A stretch of 64,000 bases of DNA, taken from Shumkonia mesophila. Its GTDB lineage: Bacteria; Pseudomonadota; Alphaproteobacteria; Rhodospirillales; Shumkoniaceae. How positions within the stretch are numbered: position 1 is the first letter of the stretch; each line of letters opens with the position of its first letter. Below the pieces are notes generated by a model, which saw nothing but the letters and a program-made list of their open reading frames with translations, was not told where the DNA came from and searched no databases. Shown in pieces: positions 1 to 8,676 of this stretch. Both the position numbers and the translations under genes were made by a program. Location of the stretch: the NCBI RefSeq assembly GCF_026163695.1, contig NZ_JAOTID010000007.1:1-64000 (forward strand). Reading direction: 5' to 3'.

Positions 1-77
1 GCAACCGCCCGCCCTATCAGCCGGTGACCACCGTCGACCGAACGCTGGCCGACATCGAGCAGCGCTTCGCCATCTGA
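1..77 (+). CDS. C-terminal end of an unidentified protein (partial)
   Basis: Only the last 24 codons, read from base 3, lie in the window. They end ...TLADIEQRFAI followed by TGA at 75-77. The frame is open to the window edge. The stop codon overlaps the GAGGA that serves as ribosome binding site for the Crp/Fnr gene at 84, so the two are probably co-transcribed. The fragment is too short to recognise a family. Confidence 0.55.
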   Translation, partial: NRPPYQPVTTVDRTLADIEQRFAI

Positions 78-83
78 GGAACG

Positions 84-770
84 ATGGTGATCTCCCCGCA
101 GGATAAGAAAATCATCCGGCGGGCGCCGCTGTTCGCGGCGGTTTCGGAGGCCCTGCTCGACGAGCTGCTGAAGGACGCCCGCGTCGCCTCCTATCGGCGC
201 GGCCAGATCCTTTTCCTGAGGGGCGACCCGGCCGAGCGGTTCTACCTGCTGCTCGACGGCTGGGTGAAGATCTTCCTCGACACCCCAAGCGGCGAGCAGA
301 CCGTCATCGAGATCATGCGTGGTGGCGAAACCATCGCCGAGGCGGCGATCTTTTTGGGCATGGCCTATCCGGCCAGCGCCGAGGTCGCCGACGACGCCCG
401 CCTCGTCGAGATTCCCGCCCAGGCCTTCCTGGCCCGCCTGCGCCAGGACAGCGAGTTGGCGCTGACCATGCTGGCGGCGCTCTCCAAGCGGCTTCACCAC
501 CTGATCCAGCATATCGAGAAGGTGCAGGCGTTCTCGACCCCGCAACGGCTGGCGGGGTTCCTTCTCGGCCTTACCGACAAGACGGCGGGCGAGGTCGCAC
601 TCCGCCTGCCCTACGACAAGTCGCTGGTCGCCGCCCGCCTCGGCATGAAGCCGGAAAGCCTGTCGCGGGCCCTGGCCAAGCTCAGGGATTTCGGCGTCAC
701 CACCCAGGGCGATACCGTGCGCATCGCCGACATCCCGCTGCTTCAGGATTTCTCCGAGAGCGAGGAGTGA
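84..770 (+). CDS. Crp/Fnr family transcriptional regulator
   Basis: 228 aa, the usual length for the family. Residues about 15-125 form the cyclic-nucleotide-binding-type beta barrel (RRGQILFLRGDP, then FYLLLDGWVKIF), followed by the long dimerisation helix. A C-terminal winged helix at about 155-215 has the recognition helix KPESLSRALAKL. The ESLSR form and the absence of an N-terminal Fe-S cysteine cluster resemble Dnr/NnrR-type regulators rather than FNR; this is inference. A GAGGA ribosome binding site lies 5 bases before the ATG. The effector is unknown: heme/NO, cAMP and other ligands remain possible. No clear FNR/Dnr box was found elsewhere in the window. Confidence 0.9.
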   Translation: MVISPQDKKIIRRAPLFAAVSEALLDELLKDARVASYRRGQILFLRGDPAERFYLLLDGWVKIFLDTPSGEQTVIEIMRGGETIAEAAIFLGMAYPASAEVADDARLVEIPAQAFLARLRQDSELALTMLAALSKRLHHLIQHIEKVQAFSTPQRLAGFLLGLTDKTAGEVALRLPYDKSLVAARLGMKPESLSRALAKLRDFGVTTQGDTVRIADIPLLQDFSESEE

Positions 771-792
771 GCGCCCGGCGCCAAGGGGCGGC

Positions 793-864
793 TCAAAAGA
801 CCAGATACAGCAGGATGATGACGGTCAGCGGAACGCCCATCAGCCAAAGAAGCACGCCGTACAT
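793..864 (-). CDS. 23-aa membrane microprotein
   Basis: Encodes MYGVLLWLMGVPLTVIILLY plus LVF, essentially a single hydrophobic helix. A perfect AGGAGG sits 6 bases before the ATG (reverse strand), which strongly supports translation despite the tiny size. It is the last gene of a minus-strand cluster with the 285-aa membrane protein at 891-1748 and a second microprotein at 1791-1865. Short single-helix proteins of this kind are common but mostly uncharacterised in alphaproteobacteria. The function is unknown; a partner subunit of the neighbouring membrane protein is a guess. Confidence 0.6.
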   Translation of the reverse strand: MYGVLLWLMGVPLTVIILLYLVF

Positions 865-890
865 TCCGTCCTCCTTGAGCCCAGACAGTC

Positions 891-1748
891 TCAGCGCCAC
901 CGCGTGAACCGGCTGAAATCGGTTCCCTCGTCGCGGTGCCGTCCTCCGGCGCTGGCGGCCCACCACGCCGCGGCCGCGCCCGTAAGCAGGACCGCGGCGG
1001 CCAGGAAGGCGGTCCAGATGCCGGTCCTGCGCGCGGTGTCGGCGGCCTTTTTCGCGTCCGCCATCACCTGGTCGATGCGCCGCTCCGCTTCGAGCGGTTC
1101 CACGCCCGTGCGGGCGGCGACGAGACGGGCGATATAGGTCCTGTCCGCGGCGGCAATCCCGCCCCGGACGGCGCTTCGGGCCAGGATGCGCGCCACCTCG
1201 CCCCGCGCCGCCGCCGGATCGACCCGTTGATCGGCCGACCGGAACAGCGAATCGACGGCATAGTCGAAAGCCTCGGGACTTTCCTTGCCGGCGCCGGCGG
1301 AGGCCAGCCCGCCGCCGACCTCGGCACCGCCGCGCACGACACCGGAAACGCCCGCGGCCGCCATCAGTCCGGCGACGAGAATACCGAGCGCCCACACGCT
1401 CAGTCCGTGCGCGCCGTCGCGCACCTCGACCTCATGCGGGGTGGCGTCCCAGGCGCGCCGGCGCATCCGGCCGGCCAGATAGCCGCCGGCCATGAAGCTG
1501 GAAACGACGACCCACAGGACCCACAGCCCCAGCGCGACGGCGAACACCGGGCCCGAGGCCCCCTCGCCTTCGAACGGAGAGACCATCGAAAGGCCGATGG
1601 CGGCGCCGAACGTCAGAAGCACCAGCGAGATCGCCGAGGACAGGACGGTGCCGGCGATGACCGCCGCCCAATCGATGTAGGACCTGATTTCGCCGGTGAC
1701 CGCCGGTGCGGCGGCGCCCGCCGCGACTTGCCCTTGTCTCATCGCCAT
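891..1748 (-). CDS. Four-helix membrane protein of unknown function
   Basis: 285 aa. Predicted membrane segments lie at about 20-48, 58-84, 107-130 and near the C-terminus (about 234-255), with a soluble, charged helical stretch of about 100 residues between the third and fourth. The start is the ATG at 1748 (MAMRQGQ) because AAGGAG lies 7 bases upstream; a longer in-frame start at 1775 lacks this. It is flanked on the same strand by two microproteins and preceded by a GGAAC-N16-CGTT promoter, which suggests a general-stress envelope operon. I do not recognise the family. Confidence 0.75.
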   Translation of the reverse strand: MAMRQGQVAAGAAAPAVTGEIRSYIDWAAVIAGTVLSSAISLVLLTFGAAIGLSMVSPFEGEGASGPVFAVALGLWVLWVVVSSFMAGGYLAGRMRRRAWDATPHEVEVRDGAHGLSVWALGILVAGLMAAAGVSGVVRGGAEVGGGLASAGAGKESPEAFDYAVDSLFRSADQRVDPAAARGEVARILARSAVRGGIAAADRTYIARLVAARTGVEPLEAERRIDQVMADAKKAADTARRTGIWTAFLAAAVLLTGAAAAWWAASAGGRHRDEGTDFSRFTRWR

Positions 1749-1790
1749 CGCATCGCTCCTTCGTGATTGCCCCAACGGCCCGTTGGTGGC

Positions 1791-1865
1791 CTAGCGCAGG
1801 CCGAGAAACGAGAGGATGGCCAGGACAATGACGACCAAGCCCACCAGATAGATGATGCTGTGCAT
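1791..1865 (-). CDS. 24-aa membrane microprotein
   Basis: Reads MHSIIYLVGLVVIVLAILSF then LGLR and stop: one transmembrane helix with a basic C-terminal end. GGAGG lies 6 bases before the ATG. Near-identical tiny proteins are frequent in alphaproteobacterial genomes as unnamed hypotheticals. It is the promoter-proximal gene of the microprotein/membrane-protein cluster. The function is unknown. Confidence 0.65.
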   Translation of the reverse strand: MHSIIYLVGLVVIVLAILSFLGLR

Positions 1866-1890
1866 GCGAATCCTCCGTTGTTGCGCTATA

Positions 1891-1915
1891 AACGGCAGCC
1901 CACAGAAAAAGTTCC
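1891..1915 (-). promoter_or_regulatory. Candidate EcfG (general stress sigma) promoter
   Basis: On the minus strand GGAAC (1915-1911) and CGTT (1894-1891) are separated by exactly 16 bases, matching the GGAAC-N16/17-CGTT consensus of the alphaproteobacterial PhyR/EcfG general stress response. Transcription would start near 1882, just before the ribosome binding site of the microprotein at 1865. The match and position are seen directly; use by EcfG is inferred. Confidence 0.6.
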
Positions 1916-1972
1916 GGGGGCAGCCCTTTGCGCCAGCGGAGGAAGACGGTGGTCCGGCACGGGAAGGATCTT

Positions 1973-2776
1973 ATGGGCGTTTTCGGCGGGGCGTTGGCGG
2001 GGCTCGGACTGCTCGCCGGGCTGGCCGGCGCCGCCCCGGCCGCCGACCGCCAGCCGGGAGACGTGTTCCGCGATTGCCAGACCTGTCCCGAGCTGGTGGT
2101 GGTGCCGGCCGGCCGTTTCGTCATGGGCACCCATGCCGAGCGCTTTCCGGCCGAACGGCCGGCCCATCTGGTGACCATCGCGCGGCCGTTCGCGGTCGGC
2201 CGCTACGAGGTGACCTTCGACGAATGGCAGGCCTGCGTGGCCGAGGGTGGCTGCGCCCGGAATCCGGACGATCACAAATGGGGGCGGGGCCGTCGCCCGG
2301 TCGTCAACGTCAGCTGGCCGGAGGCGGCGGGTTACGCCGAATGGCTGAGCCGCAAAACGGGCGCCTCCTATCGCCTGCCCACGGAGGCCGAGTGGGAGTA
2401 CGCGGCCCGGGCCGGCACCGCCACCGAATACTGGTGGGGCGACGATGCCGGGCAGGGCCGGGCCAACTGCCGGAACTGCGGGCCCGACATCAGCCACCGG
2501 ACCGTCCCGGTCGGCAGCTTCGCGCCCAACCCGCTCGGTCTTTTCGACGTACACGGCAACGTCTGGGAATGGGTTCAGGATTGCTGGCACCCCACCCACG
2601 AGGGGGCACCCAGGGACGGTTCGGCGCGCCTGAACGAAACCTGCCAGGAACGGGTGACCCGCAGCGGTTCCTGGTATTACGTCGACACCAACGCGCGGGC
2701 GGCCTATCGCTCGAAGTTCCCGGCCGGCGCCTTCAGCTACGGCATCGGCCTGCGCGTCGTGCGCGAATTGCCCTGA
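1973..2776 (+). CDS. Formylglycine-generating-enzyme (SUMF1) family protein, secreted, lacking catalytic Cys
   Basis: 267 aa from the ATG at 1973, which has GGAAGG upstream; a longer frame from 1928 is less likely. An N-terminal signal peptide of about 27 residues is cleaved near AAPAADR. The FGE-sulfatase fold is evident from VPAGRFVMGT, RLPTEAEWEYAARAG and HGNVWEWVQDCW. At the position of the FGE active-site cysteine pair the protein reads RSGSWYYVDTNARAAYR, with no cysteine, so sulfatase activation is unlikely. Other cysteines (CQTC, CVAEGGC, CRNC) may form disulfides in the periplasm. No sulfatase gene is nearby. Its role is probably a binding or accessory one. Confidence 0.85.
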   Translation: MGVFGGALAGLGLLAGLAGAAPAADRQPGDVFRDCQTCPELVVVPAGRFVMGTHAERFPAERPAHLVTIARPFAVGRYEVTFDEWQACVAEGGCARNPDDHKWGRGRRPVVNVSWPEAAGYAEWLSRKTGASYRLPTEAEWEYAARAGTATEYWWGDDAGQGRANCRNCGPDISHRTVPVGSFAPNPLGLFDVHGNVWEWVQDCWHPTHEGAPRDGSARLNETCQERVTRSGSWYYVDTNARAAYRSKFPAGAFSYGIGLRVVRELP

Positions 2777-2794
2777 CCCCCGGCCGGGCCGGCG

Positions 2795-3202
2795 TCACTT
2801 GCTGGCCAGCGCGCGGGCCAACTGGCTCAACGCCTCCTGGTGGCGCTGGTTGGGGATCTGGGAGAAGTTGCGGGCCAGCTCCAGGCACATGCGCTGGCGC
2901 TCGTCGAGCGGCCCCCGGTCGTCGGGGTTGCTCAGGGTTTCGAAGAAATATTCGACGGGTACCCGCAAAACTTGCGAGATTTCGTACAGCCGTCCGGCCG
3001 AAATGCGGTTGATGCCGCGCTCGTACTTGTGGGCCTGCTGGTAGGTGACTCCGATCATGTCGGCCATCTGCTGTTGGCTCAGCCCCAACATGATCCGACG
3101 TTCGCGGATGCGGGCGCCGACGTGACGATCGGTATCGGTGGCGCGGCTGGTAACCGCGCCGGCCTCCTTGAGTTCGTGGGCTTCCTGTGGTTTCCGAAGC
3201 AC
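2795..3202 (-). CDS. XRE-family helix-turn-helix regulator
   Basis: 135 aa. The HTH_3 domain spans about 27-85 (ARIRERRIMLGLSQQQMADM, then GVTYQQAHKYERG). The C-terminal tail carries no ligand domain I recognise. It begins with GTG at 3202, with AGGAGG 8 bases upstream. Homologues with this HTH (QQQMADMIGVTYQQAHKYE) are widespread in Rhodospirillales and rhizobia. The 258-base region upstream (3203-3460) becomes AT-richer at about 3370-3420 and has a TATAGT-like -10 on the minus strand but no convincing -35. Targets are unknown. Confidence 0.85.
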   Translation of the reverse strand: MLRKPQEAHELKEAGAVTSRATDTDRHVGARIRERRIMLGLSQQQMADMIGVTYQQAHKYERGINRISAGRLYEISQVLRVPVEYFFETLSNPDDRGPLDERQRMCLELARNFSQIPNQRHQEALSQLARALASK

Positions 3203-3460
3203 TGGCGTTCCCTCCTGAACGTGAATTCAGGATCGCTCCGACGCCGTCCGCGCTCTGGCCGCGATCCTCTCCCGCCGCCGGGTTTGTCGCGTATGCAGAG
3301 TTGAAGTGCAAAGCCAGAACTCGTCCAACGCGGGACGCTCTGCCGTTTTCTGGCCTACCCGGTCGAAGGTCGACTATAGCACTTTCGGTATGAACAGTAG
3401 CGCACTATTTTAGGTCAGGCTTGCGCGTCGTGGTTGTTGACGCCGCCCGGGCGCCCCGGT

Positions 3461-4507
3461 TCAGCCGGAGATCCGGACCGTCCGGCCGCTGCGGGCGCTT
3501 TCATAGATGGCGAGGATGATGGCCACCGCCTTGCGGCCCTCGCGGGCGCCGACCAGCAGTTCCGTCTTGCCGTCGACGGCGTCCATCAGGTTCTTGAATT
3601 GGGCGGCGTGCAGCCGGAAATCGATGGCGGTGGGGTCGGCGGCGCCGCCGCCGCTGTCGCCCTTGTGGGCATATTCGGCGCGCAGCCGCTGGTCGGCCGG
3701 AGTTTCCTCGGCGAAGGCCCAGGTGGTGAGACTCTCCTCCTCGAGCACCGCCGATCCCCGGGTCCCGGAAATTTCGAGTTTCTTGAAAAATCCCGGGTAG
3801 ACGGCGGTGGCCGCCTCGATCACGCCGAGCGCCCCGTTGGCAAAGCGCAGCGTCGCCACCGAGACATCCTCGAAGGAAAGCCGGTCGTGGCCCAGGGTGT
3901 CGGCGAAGGCCGACACCTCGACGACCGGGCCCATGAACCACTGCAACAGATCGACGGCGTGAATGGCCTGGGTCATCAGCGCGCCGCCGCCGTCCAGCGC
4001 CAGCGTGCCGCGCTTCGAGCGGCCGTCGTAATAGTCCTGGGTGCGCCACCACTTCACATAGGCGTCGCCCAGGGTCAGGCGGCCGAAGCGGCCGGCGTCG
4101 ATGGCCTGCTTCAGGACTTGGGCGCCGGCGATGAAGCGGTTCTGGAAGACGCAGGCGGCGATGACGCCGGCCTTCTCGGCCGCCTCGATGATGCGGTCGC
4201 AACGCTCCAGCGTGACATCCAGCGGCTTTTCGATGATCACGTGCTTGCCGGCCGCGATGGCGGCCAGCGCCGGCTCGACGTGCAGTGCCGACGGCGTTCC
4301 GATGGCGACGATGGAAATGTCGGGGTTATCGGCCAGCGCCTTGACGTCGGCGTATCCCTTGACCGGAAAGGTTTTGCAAAAGGCGGCCAGGCTCTGCGGA
4401 TTGGTGTCGCAGGCGCCGACCAGGCGGGCGCCCTCGACGGACTGGATGGCCCTGGCGTGGAACGCCCCGATGGTGCCGGTGCCGACGATCCCGAATCCGA
4501 TGGTCAT
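3461..4507 (-). CDS. Gfo/Idh/MocA family NAD(P)-dependent oxidoreductase
   Basis: 348 aa. The N-terminal Rossmann fold starts at once (GFGIVGTGTIGAFHARAI), the family EKP motif is present (HVIIEKPLDV), and the C-terminal substrate domain includes GGGALMTQAIHAVDLLQWF with the expected active-site His. The start at 4507 has AAGGAAA upstream. It is the last gene of the minus-strand TTT transporter operon, 38 bases after tctA. By context it likely oxidises a sugar-, inositol- or hydroxy-acid-type compound brought in by the transporter; the substrate is not predictable from sequence. Confidence 0.9.
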   Translation of the reverse strand: MTIGFGIVGTGTIGAFHARAIQSVEGARLVGACDTNPQSLAAFCKTFPVKGYADVKALADNPDISIVAIGTPSALHVEPALAAIAAGKHVIIEKPLDVTLERCDRIIEAAEKAGVIAACVFQNRFIAGAQVLKQAIDAGRFGRLTLGDAYVKWWRTQDYYDGRSKRGTLALDGGGALMTQAIHAVDLLQWFMGPVVEVSAFADTLGHDRLSFEDVSVATLRFANGALGVIEAATAVYPGFFKKLEISGTRGSAVLEEESLTTWAFAEETPADQRLRAEYAHKGDSGGGAADPTAIDFRLHAAQFKNLMDAVDGKTELLVGAREGRKAVAIILAIYESARSGRTVRISG

Positions 4508-4545
4508 GACGTTTCCTTTTCCCGATGGTTTTTGGTCGGCCGCAG

Positions 4546-6033
4546 TCAGTCGGTCGGGCTGCCCGGCGCGCGGCGCATAGAATAGGCCACGGAGGTCACC
4601 GAGATCACGTAAAAGAAGATGGCGATGGGCGAGCGCAGCAGGGTCGTCCAGTCGCCGTACGCGGTGATCAGGGCGCGGCCCAATACGTCCTCGGCGATCG
4701 GCCCCAGGATGACGCCCAGTACCACCGGCGCGGCGGGAAAGCCGTGCTTCTGCATGAAATATCCGATGATTCCGAAGATCAGCGCGATAGTCATGTCGTA
4801 GGAGCTGTTGGACAGCGAGAACGAGCCGATGAAGCAGAGCGCCATGACCAGCGGAAAGAGGGTGGCCGCGGGCACCTTGAGGATCATCGGGAACAGACGC
4901 ACGCTGACGAAACCGAGCAGCAGGATCAGAACGTTGGCCATCAGAAGCCCGGCGTAAACGGCGTTGATGATCTCGGGAGTCTCGGTGAACAGCAGCGGTC
5001 CGGGCCTGACGCCGATCAGCATCAGGGCGCCCAGCATCACCGCCGTCACCACGTCGCCGGGGATGCCCAGCGTGAGCAACGGCACCATGGCGCCGCCGGT
5101 GGTGCCGTTGTTGGCGGCCTCGGGGGCGGCCACCCCCTCGATGCAGCCGGTGCCGAACCTCTCGGGGTGTTTGGAAAACCGTTTCGCCTCGTTGTAGGCG
5201 AGGAACGAGGCGATGGCGCCGCCCGTTCCGGGGATGACGCCGATGAGGGTCCCGATCAGCGACGACGGGATGATCACTTTCACCAGACCGAGCATTTCCC
5301 TGGCCGTCGGCAGCAGGTTGCCGAGGACGGGCGCGGTCTCGCCGCCCGCCTTGTGCACCTTTTCCAACTGCACGAACACCTGCGATATGGCGAACAGGCC
5401 GATCAGCACCGGCAACAGCGGAAAGCCGGTCATCAGGCTCGGGATGTCGAAGGAATAGCGGGCGTAGCCGACGATGGGATCGATGCCGACCACCCCAATC
5501 ATCAGCCCGAAGACGCCGGCGATCAGGCCCTTGGTCAGCGACTTGCCCGATACGCTGGCGATGATGGTCAGCCCAAAGACCATCAGCGCGAAGTATTCCT
5601 CGGGCCCGAACTCGAGTGCGAAGCCGGCCAATTGCGGGGCGATGAACATCAGGCAGAAGGTCGAAATGATGCCGCCCGCCGCCGAGGCGATGGTGGCTAC
5701 CCCGATGGCCTTGCCGGCTTCGCCTTTCTGCGCCATCGGATAGCCGTCGAGCACGGTGGCGGCGGCGGATGGCGTCCCGGGTGTGCTGATCAGGATGGCC
5801 GATATCGAACCGCCGTAGATCGAGCCGCAGAACATGCCGCACATCATGACCAGCGCGGTGCTGGAATCGACGTAGAAAAGGAAGGGCAGCAACAGGATGA
5901 TGCCGACCGATCCGGTGAGTCCCGGCAGGGCGCCGACAGCGATTCCCCCGGCCACCCCGATGAAAAGAAACGGGAAATGCGCCGGGTGGAGCACGAAGGC
6001 GAATCCGCTCAGGACCGGTTGCAGAAATTCCAT
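4546..6033 (-). CDS. tctA: Tripartite tricarboxylate transporter large permease TctA
   Basis: 495 aa, typical length, with about 11-12 membrane helices. Family signatures include GALPGLTGSVGIILLLPFLF, GGSISAILISTPGTPSAAAT, VIPGTGGAIASFLAYNEAKR and APEAANNGTTGGAMVPLLTLG. It forms the inner-membrane channel with TctB (8 bases upstream in the operon) and takes substrate from the binding protein TctC, driven by the cation gradient. TTT substrates range from citrate to aromatic acids, so the specificity is open. Confidence 0.95.
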   Translation of the reverse strand: MEFLQPVLSGFAFVLHPAHFPFLFIGVAGGIAVGALPGLTGSVGIILLLPFLFYVDSSTALVMMCGMFCGSIYGGSISAILISTPGTPSAAATVLDGYPMAQKGEAGKAIGVATIASAAGGIISTFCLMFIAPQLAGFALEFGPEEYFALMVFGLTIIASVSGKSLTKGLIAGVFGLMIGVVGIDPIVGYARYSFDIPSLMTGFPLLPVLIGLFAISQVFVQLEKVHKAGGETAPVLGNLLPTAREMLGLVKVIIPSSLIGTLIGVIPGTGGAIASFLAYNEAKRFSKHPERFGTGCIEGVAAPEAANNGTTGGAMVPLLTLGIPGDVVTAVMLGALMLIGVRPGPLLFTETPEIINAVYAGLLMANVLILLLGFVSVRLFPMILKVPAATLFPLVMALCFIGSFSLSNSSYDMTIALIFGIIGYFMQKHGFPAAPVVLGVILGPIAEDVLGRALITAYGDWTTLLRSPIAIFFYVISVTSVAYSMRRAPGSPTD

Positions 6034-6041
6034 CGCATGCC

Positions 6042-6506
6042 TCAGAACAGGTCGAACCGCGGCAGCGGCACCTTGAAGATCATCCGGAAGACGCCATAAA
6101 GCGCCGAACTGCCGAGAATGGCGACCGCCAGCACGACGGTCCAGCGCCGCTCCATGAAAAGCAGCACCGTTCCGGCCAGGAACAGGCCGGTGGCGATGAG
6201 GAAGCCCAGGCTGTCCAGCACCTGGGTGTAGACGAAGCCGAGGGCGACCATGGCCGCGATGCGCTGAACGTGCCCCTGGCGTATCCAGGTTGCCGCCGAG
6301 AAGGTGGAGGCGGCCTTCATCGGCCGCGGCCGCCGCAACGCCTTGACCACCAGCACGCAGGCCAGGCCCGCCATGCAGAGCGTGACGAGGCGCGGGAAGA
6401 AGGTAGGTGAAAGCGCGACGGTCTGGTCCGGGAAGGTGAAGGTCAGCGCGAACATCGCCGACGACAGGAAGAGAAGAAGGATTCCGATGGCGACGTCTGC
6501 TCTCAT
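6042..6506 (-). CDS. tctB: Tripartite tricarboxylate transporter small permease TctB
   Basis: 154 aa with four hydrophobic helices (at about 5-22, 38-55, 85-110 and 117-140), as expected for TctB. It lies between tctC and tctA on the same strand with short gaps, the standard TTT order. The small permease pairs with TctA in the inner membrane. Sequence similarity in this family is low, and the call depends largely on length, topology and position. Confidence 0.9.
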   Translation of the reverse strand: MRADVAIGILLLFLSSAMFALTFTFPDQTVALSPTFFPRLVTLCMAGLACVLVVKALRRPRPMKAASTFSAATWIRQGHVQRIAAMVALGFVYTQVLDSLGFLIATGLFLAGTVLLFMERRWTVVLAVAILGSSALYGVFRMIFKVPLPRFDLF

Positions 6507-6575
6507 GGCGGAAATTCCCGGCAGAAGGGAAAGGCGGGAGGCGGCGGTCCGACCGCCGCCTCCGACGGGCTGGGC

Positions 6576-7535
6576 TTACTTGTAACGGTCGCCCAGCTTG
6601 TTGGTCTTGACGATGTCCTCGTAGAGCTTGTCCTGCTCCTTGATGAACTTGGCGAACTCTGCGCTTCCCTTGTAGTCGAGCAGGATGCCGGCCTGCTTGG
6701 CCCTCTTGAGGAATTCGGGGTCCTCCATGGCCTTCTTGAAGGCGTCGTGGATGACCTTGATCTTGGCGGGATCGGTGCCCTTGGGGGCGGCGAGGCCGCG
6801 CCACTGGCCAAGGTCGAATTTTACGCCCTGCTCGATGGCGGTCGGCACGTTGGGGAAGAGTTCCAGGCGCTTCTTGGAGAATACGGCGAGTGCCCTGAGG
6901 TCGCCCGATTCGATCTGCGGCACGCCCTCGGGCGGGCCGGCGATGGCCATGTCGACATGGGCGCCCACCGCGGCGGTGATCAGGGGGCCGCCGCCGGCAT
7001 GCGGTACGTGGTTGAAGGTAACGCCGGCCGCTTTCTCGAAAGCCAGCGCGATCATGTGGGTGCCGCCGCCGGCCCCGGCGTTGCCGAGGTTGACCTTTCC
7101 GGGCCGCTTCTTGGCGTCGGCCAGCAGATCGCCCAGGCTCTTGTAGGGCGAGGCCTTGGGCACCAGGAACCAGCAGGGCGCCTCGACCAGGTTGATCACC
7201 GGCTCGAAGGTGGTGGCGTCATAGGGCGTCTTGCTCATGTGGACCTTGGTGATCGAGGGCGTCGCCCAGGCCACGAAGTAATGGCCGTCGGCTTTCTTCT
7301 GCATGGCCTCGGCGTAGCCCGGCACGGCGCCGCCGCCCGGCCGGTTGACGATGATCGTCTGGACGTTGTTGAGGTATTTCGGCAGCACCGTGGCGAAGGT
7401 GCGGTAGACCACGTCGGTCGCGCCGCCCGCCCCCCACGGCACCATGATTTCGATCTCCCGATCGGGATAGCCGGCAGCCGTGGCGATCCCGGGAAGGGCC
7501 GCGACGAGCGCCGTGCACAGCAGTTTCCTTAACAT
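6576..7535 (-). CDS. tctC: TTT substrate-binding protein (TctC/Bug family)
   Basis: 319 aa including a signal peptide of about 20 residues (cleavage near [11 protein letters not shown]). Bug-family landmarks are [17 protein letters not shown] at the N-terminal lobe, [16 protein letters not shown], and [14 protein letters not shown] in the ligand-binding loops. The start at 7535 has AAGGAGG upstream. It is the periplasmic receptor of the TctAB permease encoded downstream. Bug proteins usually bind carboxylates; the ligand here is unknown. Confidence 0.95.
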   Translation of the reverse strand: MLRKLLCTALVAALPGIATAAGYPDREIEIMVPWGAGGATDVVYRTFATVLPKYLNNVQTIIVNRPGGGAVPGYAEAMQKKADGHYFVAWATPSITKVHMSKTPYDATTFEPVINLVEAPCWFLVPKASPYKSLGDLLADAKKRPGKVNLGNAGAGGGTHMIALAFEKAAGVTFNHVPHAGGGPLITAAVGAHVDMAIAGPPEGVPQIESGDLRALAVFSKKRLELFPNVPTAIEQGVKFDLGQWRGLAAPKGTDPAKIKVIHDAFKKAMEDPEFLKRAKQAGILLDYKGSAEFAKFIKEQDKLYEDIVKTNKLGDRYK

Positions 7536-7575
7536 CGTGATTTCCTCCTTGCCGTTGGCTTGGTTCTTGTCGTTG

Positions 7576-8676
7576 TCAAAGCTCAAGAATGTCGGGCCGG
7601 CAGAACCGGATGCCGGCGACTTCCATCCCCAGGACCGGGAAGGTGACGGGCGGCGACAGGATGACCGGGCCACCGGCGGTGGCCAGCATGGTGTCCTCGC
7701 TCTTGGCGCCGGTGATCGACGGGTTCCAGGTGAAGGCCTGGTTCTCCTGGACGATGTGGGGGGACTCGAAGGTGACCTTGTAGTCGCGGCCCTCGTAGCC
7801 GATGGCGCCGCCCTGGTGATGAAGCTCGAATTCCTCGGGGAAGCCAGCTTCGGCGTAAGCCTCGATCCCCTTGCGGAAGGCTTCGGCCGCCGGCCGTCCC
7901 GGCACGGTATGGGCCATCAGCGTGCAGTCGACCCTGACGGTGGCGTCATAGCGGCGGCGCAGGTCGGCCGGCAGGGGCCCGAACTGCACGAAGCGCGTCA
8001 GCGAGACGATCAGTCCCCCCTTGCGGGCGTTGACGCACAGCATGGCCCGCTTCTCGACCCGGCGGTCGGTGGCGAGCGGATGGCGAAAGCGGGCGATGCG
8101 GTCGTCGGCGGCGCAGAAGGTGGTGATGTAGTCGAGCCCCCGGTCCCACAGACGGGCGGCCAGCCGGCCGACGACCGTGCATTCCTTGTCGCCGGGTCGG
8201 ATTTCGGCGGTGGTTTCCTCGATGGCGCGCGCCGTCTCGATCCCCACGTCCTTGTAACGCTCGACCTCCCACGGCGTCATCGCATGGCGCAGCGGCGCCA
8301 GGTTTTTCGCGACGTCGACGGCACCGGCCATCGGCACGTCGGCGCCCAGGCGCGGGCCGGCCAGTTCGCGGGCCAGTGCGGACTCGCCATCGGCGTGCCA
8401 GGGGAAGGAGCGCACCTCATAGCCTTGGGCCTCGATCTCTTCTTCCTCGATGAGGCGCGGCGCCTCGATGTTGTTGGCGAGGATGTACTCGGCCTCGCGG
8501 CCGATCAGAGCCGAGGACACGCCGATCTCGGTGGCGATGCCGACCAGGTTCCTGGCGCCGCCGGTCAGCCAGGCGAAGTTGGATTGGCGCTTGATCAGGA
8601 TGCCGTCGAGGCCTAAATCCTCGAGGAGTTGGCGGACCTTGCGCTTCTTGGCGTCGATCTCTTCCTTGACGAACAT
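7576..8676 (-). CDS. M24 (aminopeptidase P/creatinase fold) family protein without a metal site
   Basis: 366 aa. The N-terminal creatinase-N domain ([20 protein letters not shown]) is followed by the pita-bread domain. The canonical metal ligands D, D, H, E, E align with Cys and Ser ([17 protein letters not shown]), Gly (HHQGGAIGY), Asn (TWNPSITG) and one retained Glu (KSEDTML). Four of five ligands are therefore absent while the substrate His in HHQGG is kept. Creatinase itself is a metal-free member of this fold, so a C-N hydrolase acting on the imported compound is more likely than a peptidase. First gene of the TTT operon; AGAGGAG precedes the ATG. Confidence 0.85.
   Translation of the reverse strand: MFVKEEIDAKKRKVRQLLEDLGLDGILIKRQSNFAWLTGGARNLVGIATEIGVSSALIGREAEYILANNIEAPRLIEEEEIEAQGYEVRSFPWHADGESALARELAGPRLGADVPMAGAVDVAKNLAPLRHAMTPWEVERYKDVGIETARAIEETTAEIRPGDKECTVVGRLAARLWDRGLDYITTFCAADDRIARFRHPLATDRRVEKRAMLCVNARKGGLIVSLTRFVQFGPLPADLRRRYDATVRVDCTLMAHTVPGRPAAEAFRKGIEAYAEAGFPEEFELHHQGGAIGYEGRDYKVTFESPHIVQENQAFTWNPSITGAKSEDTMLATAGGPVILSPPVTFPVLGMEVAGIRFCRPDILEL

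Noticed and set aside
3434-4585. Long plus-strand ORF opposite the Gfo/Idh gene
   Set aside because: Antisense shadow in high-GC DNA; no protein family visible, and the minus-strand oxidoreductase explains the conservation.
4525-6099. 524-codon plus-strand ORF over tctA
   Set aside because: Charged, His/Gln-rich shadow translation of a membrane protein gene; no start signal.
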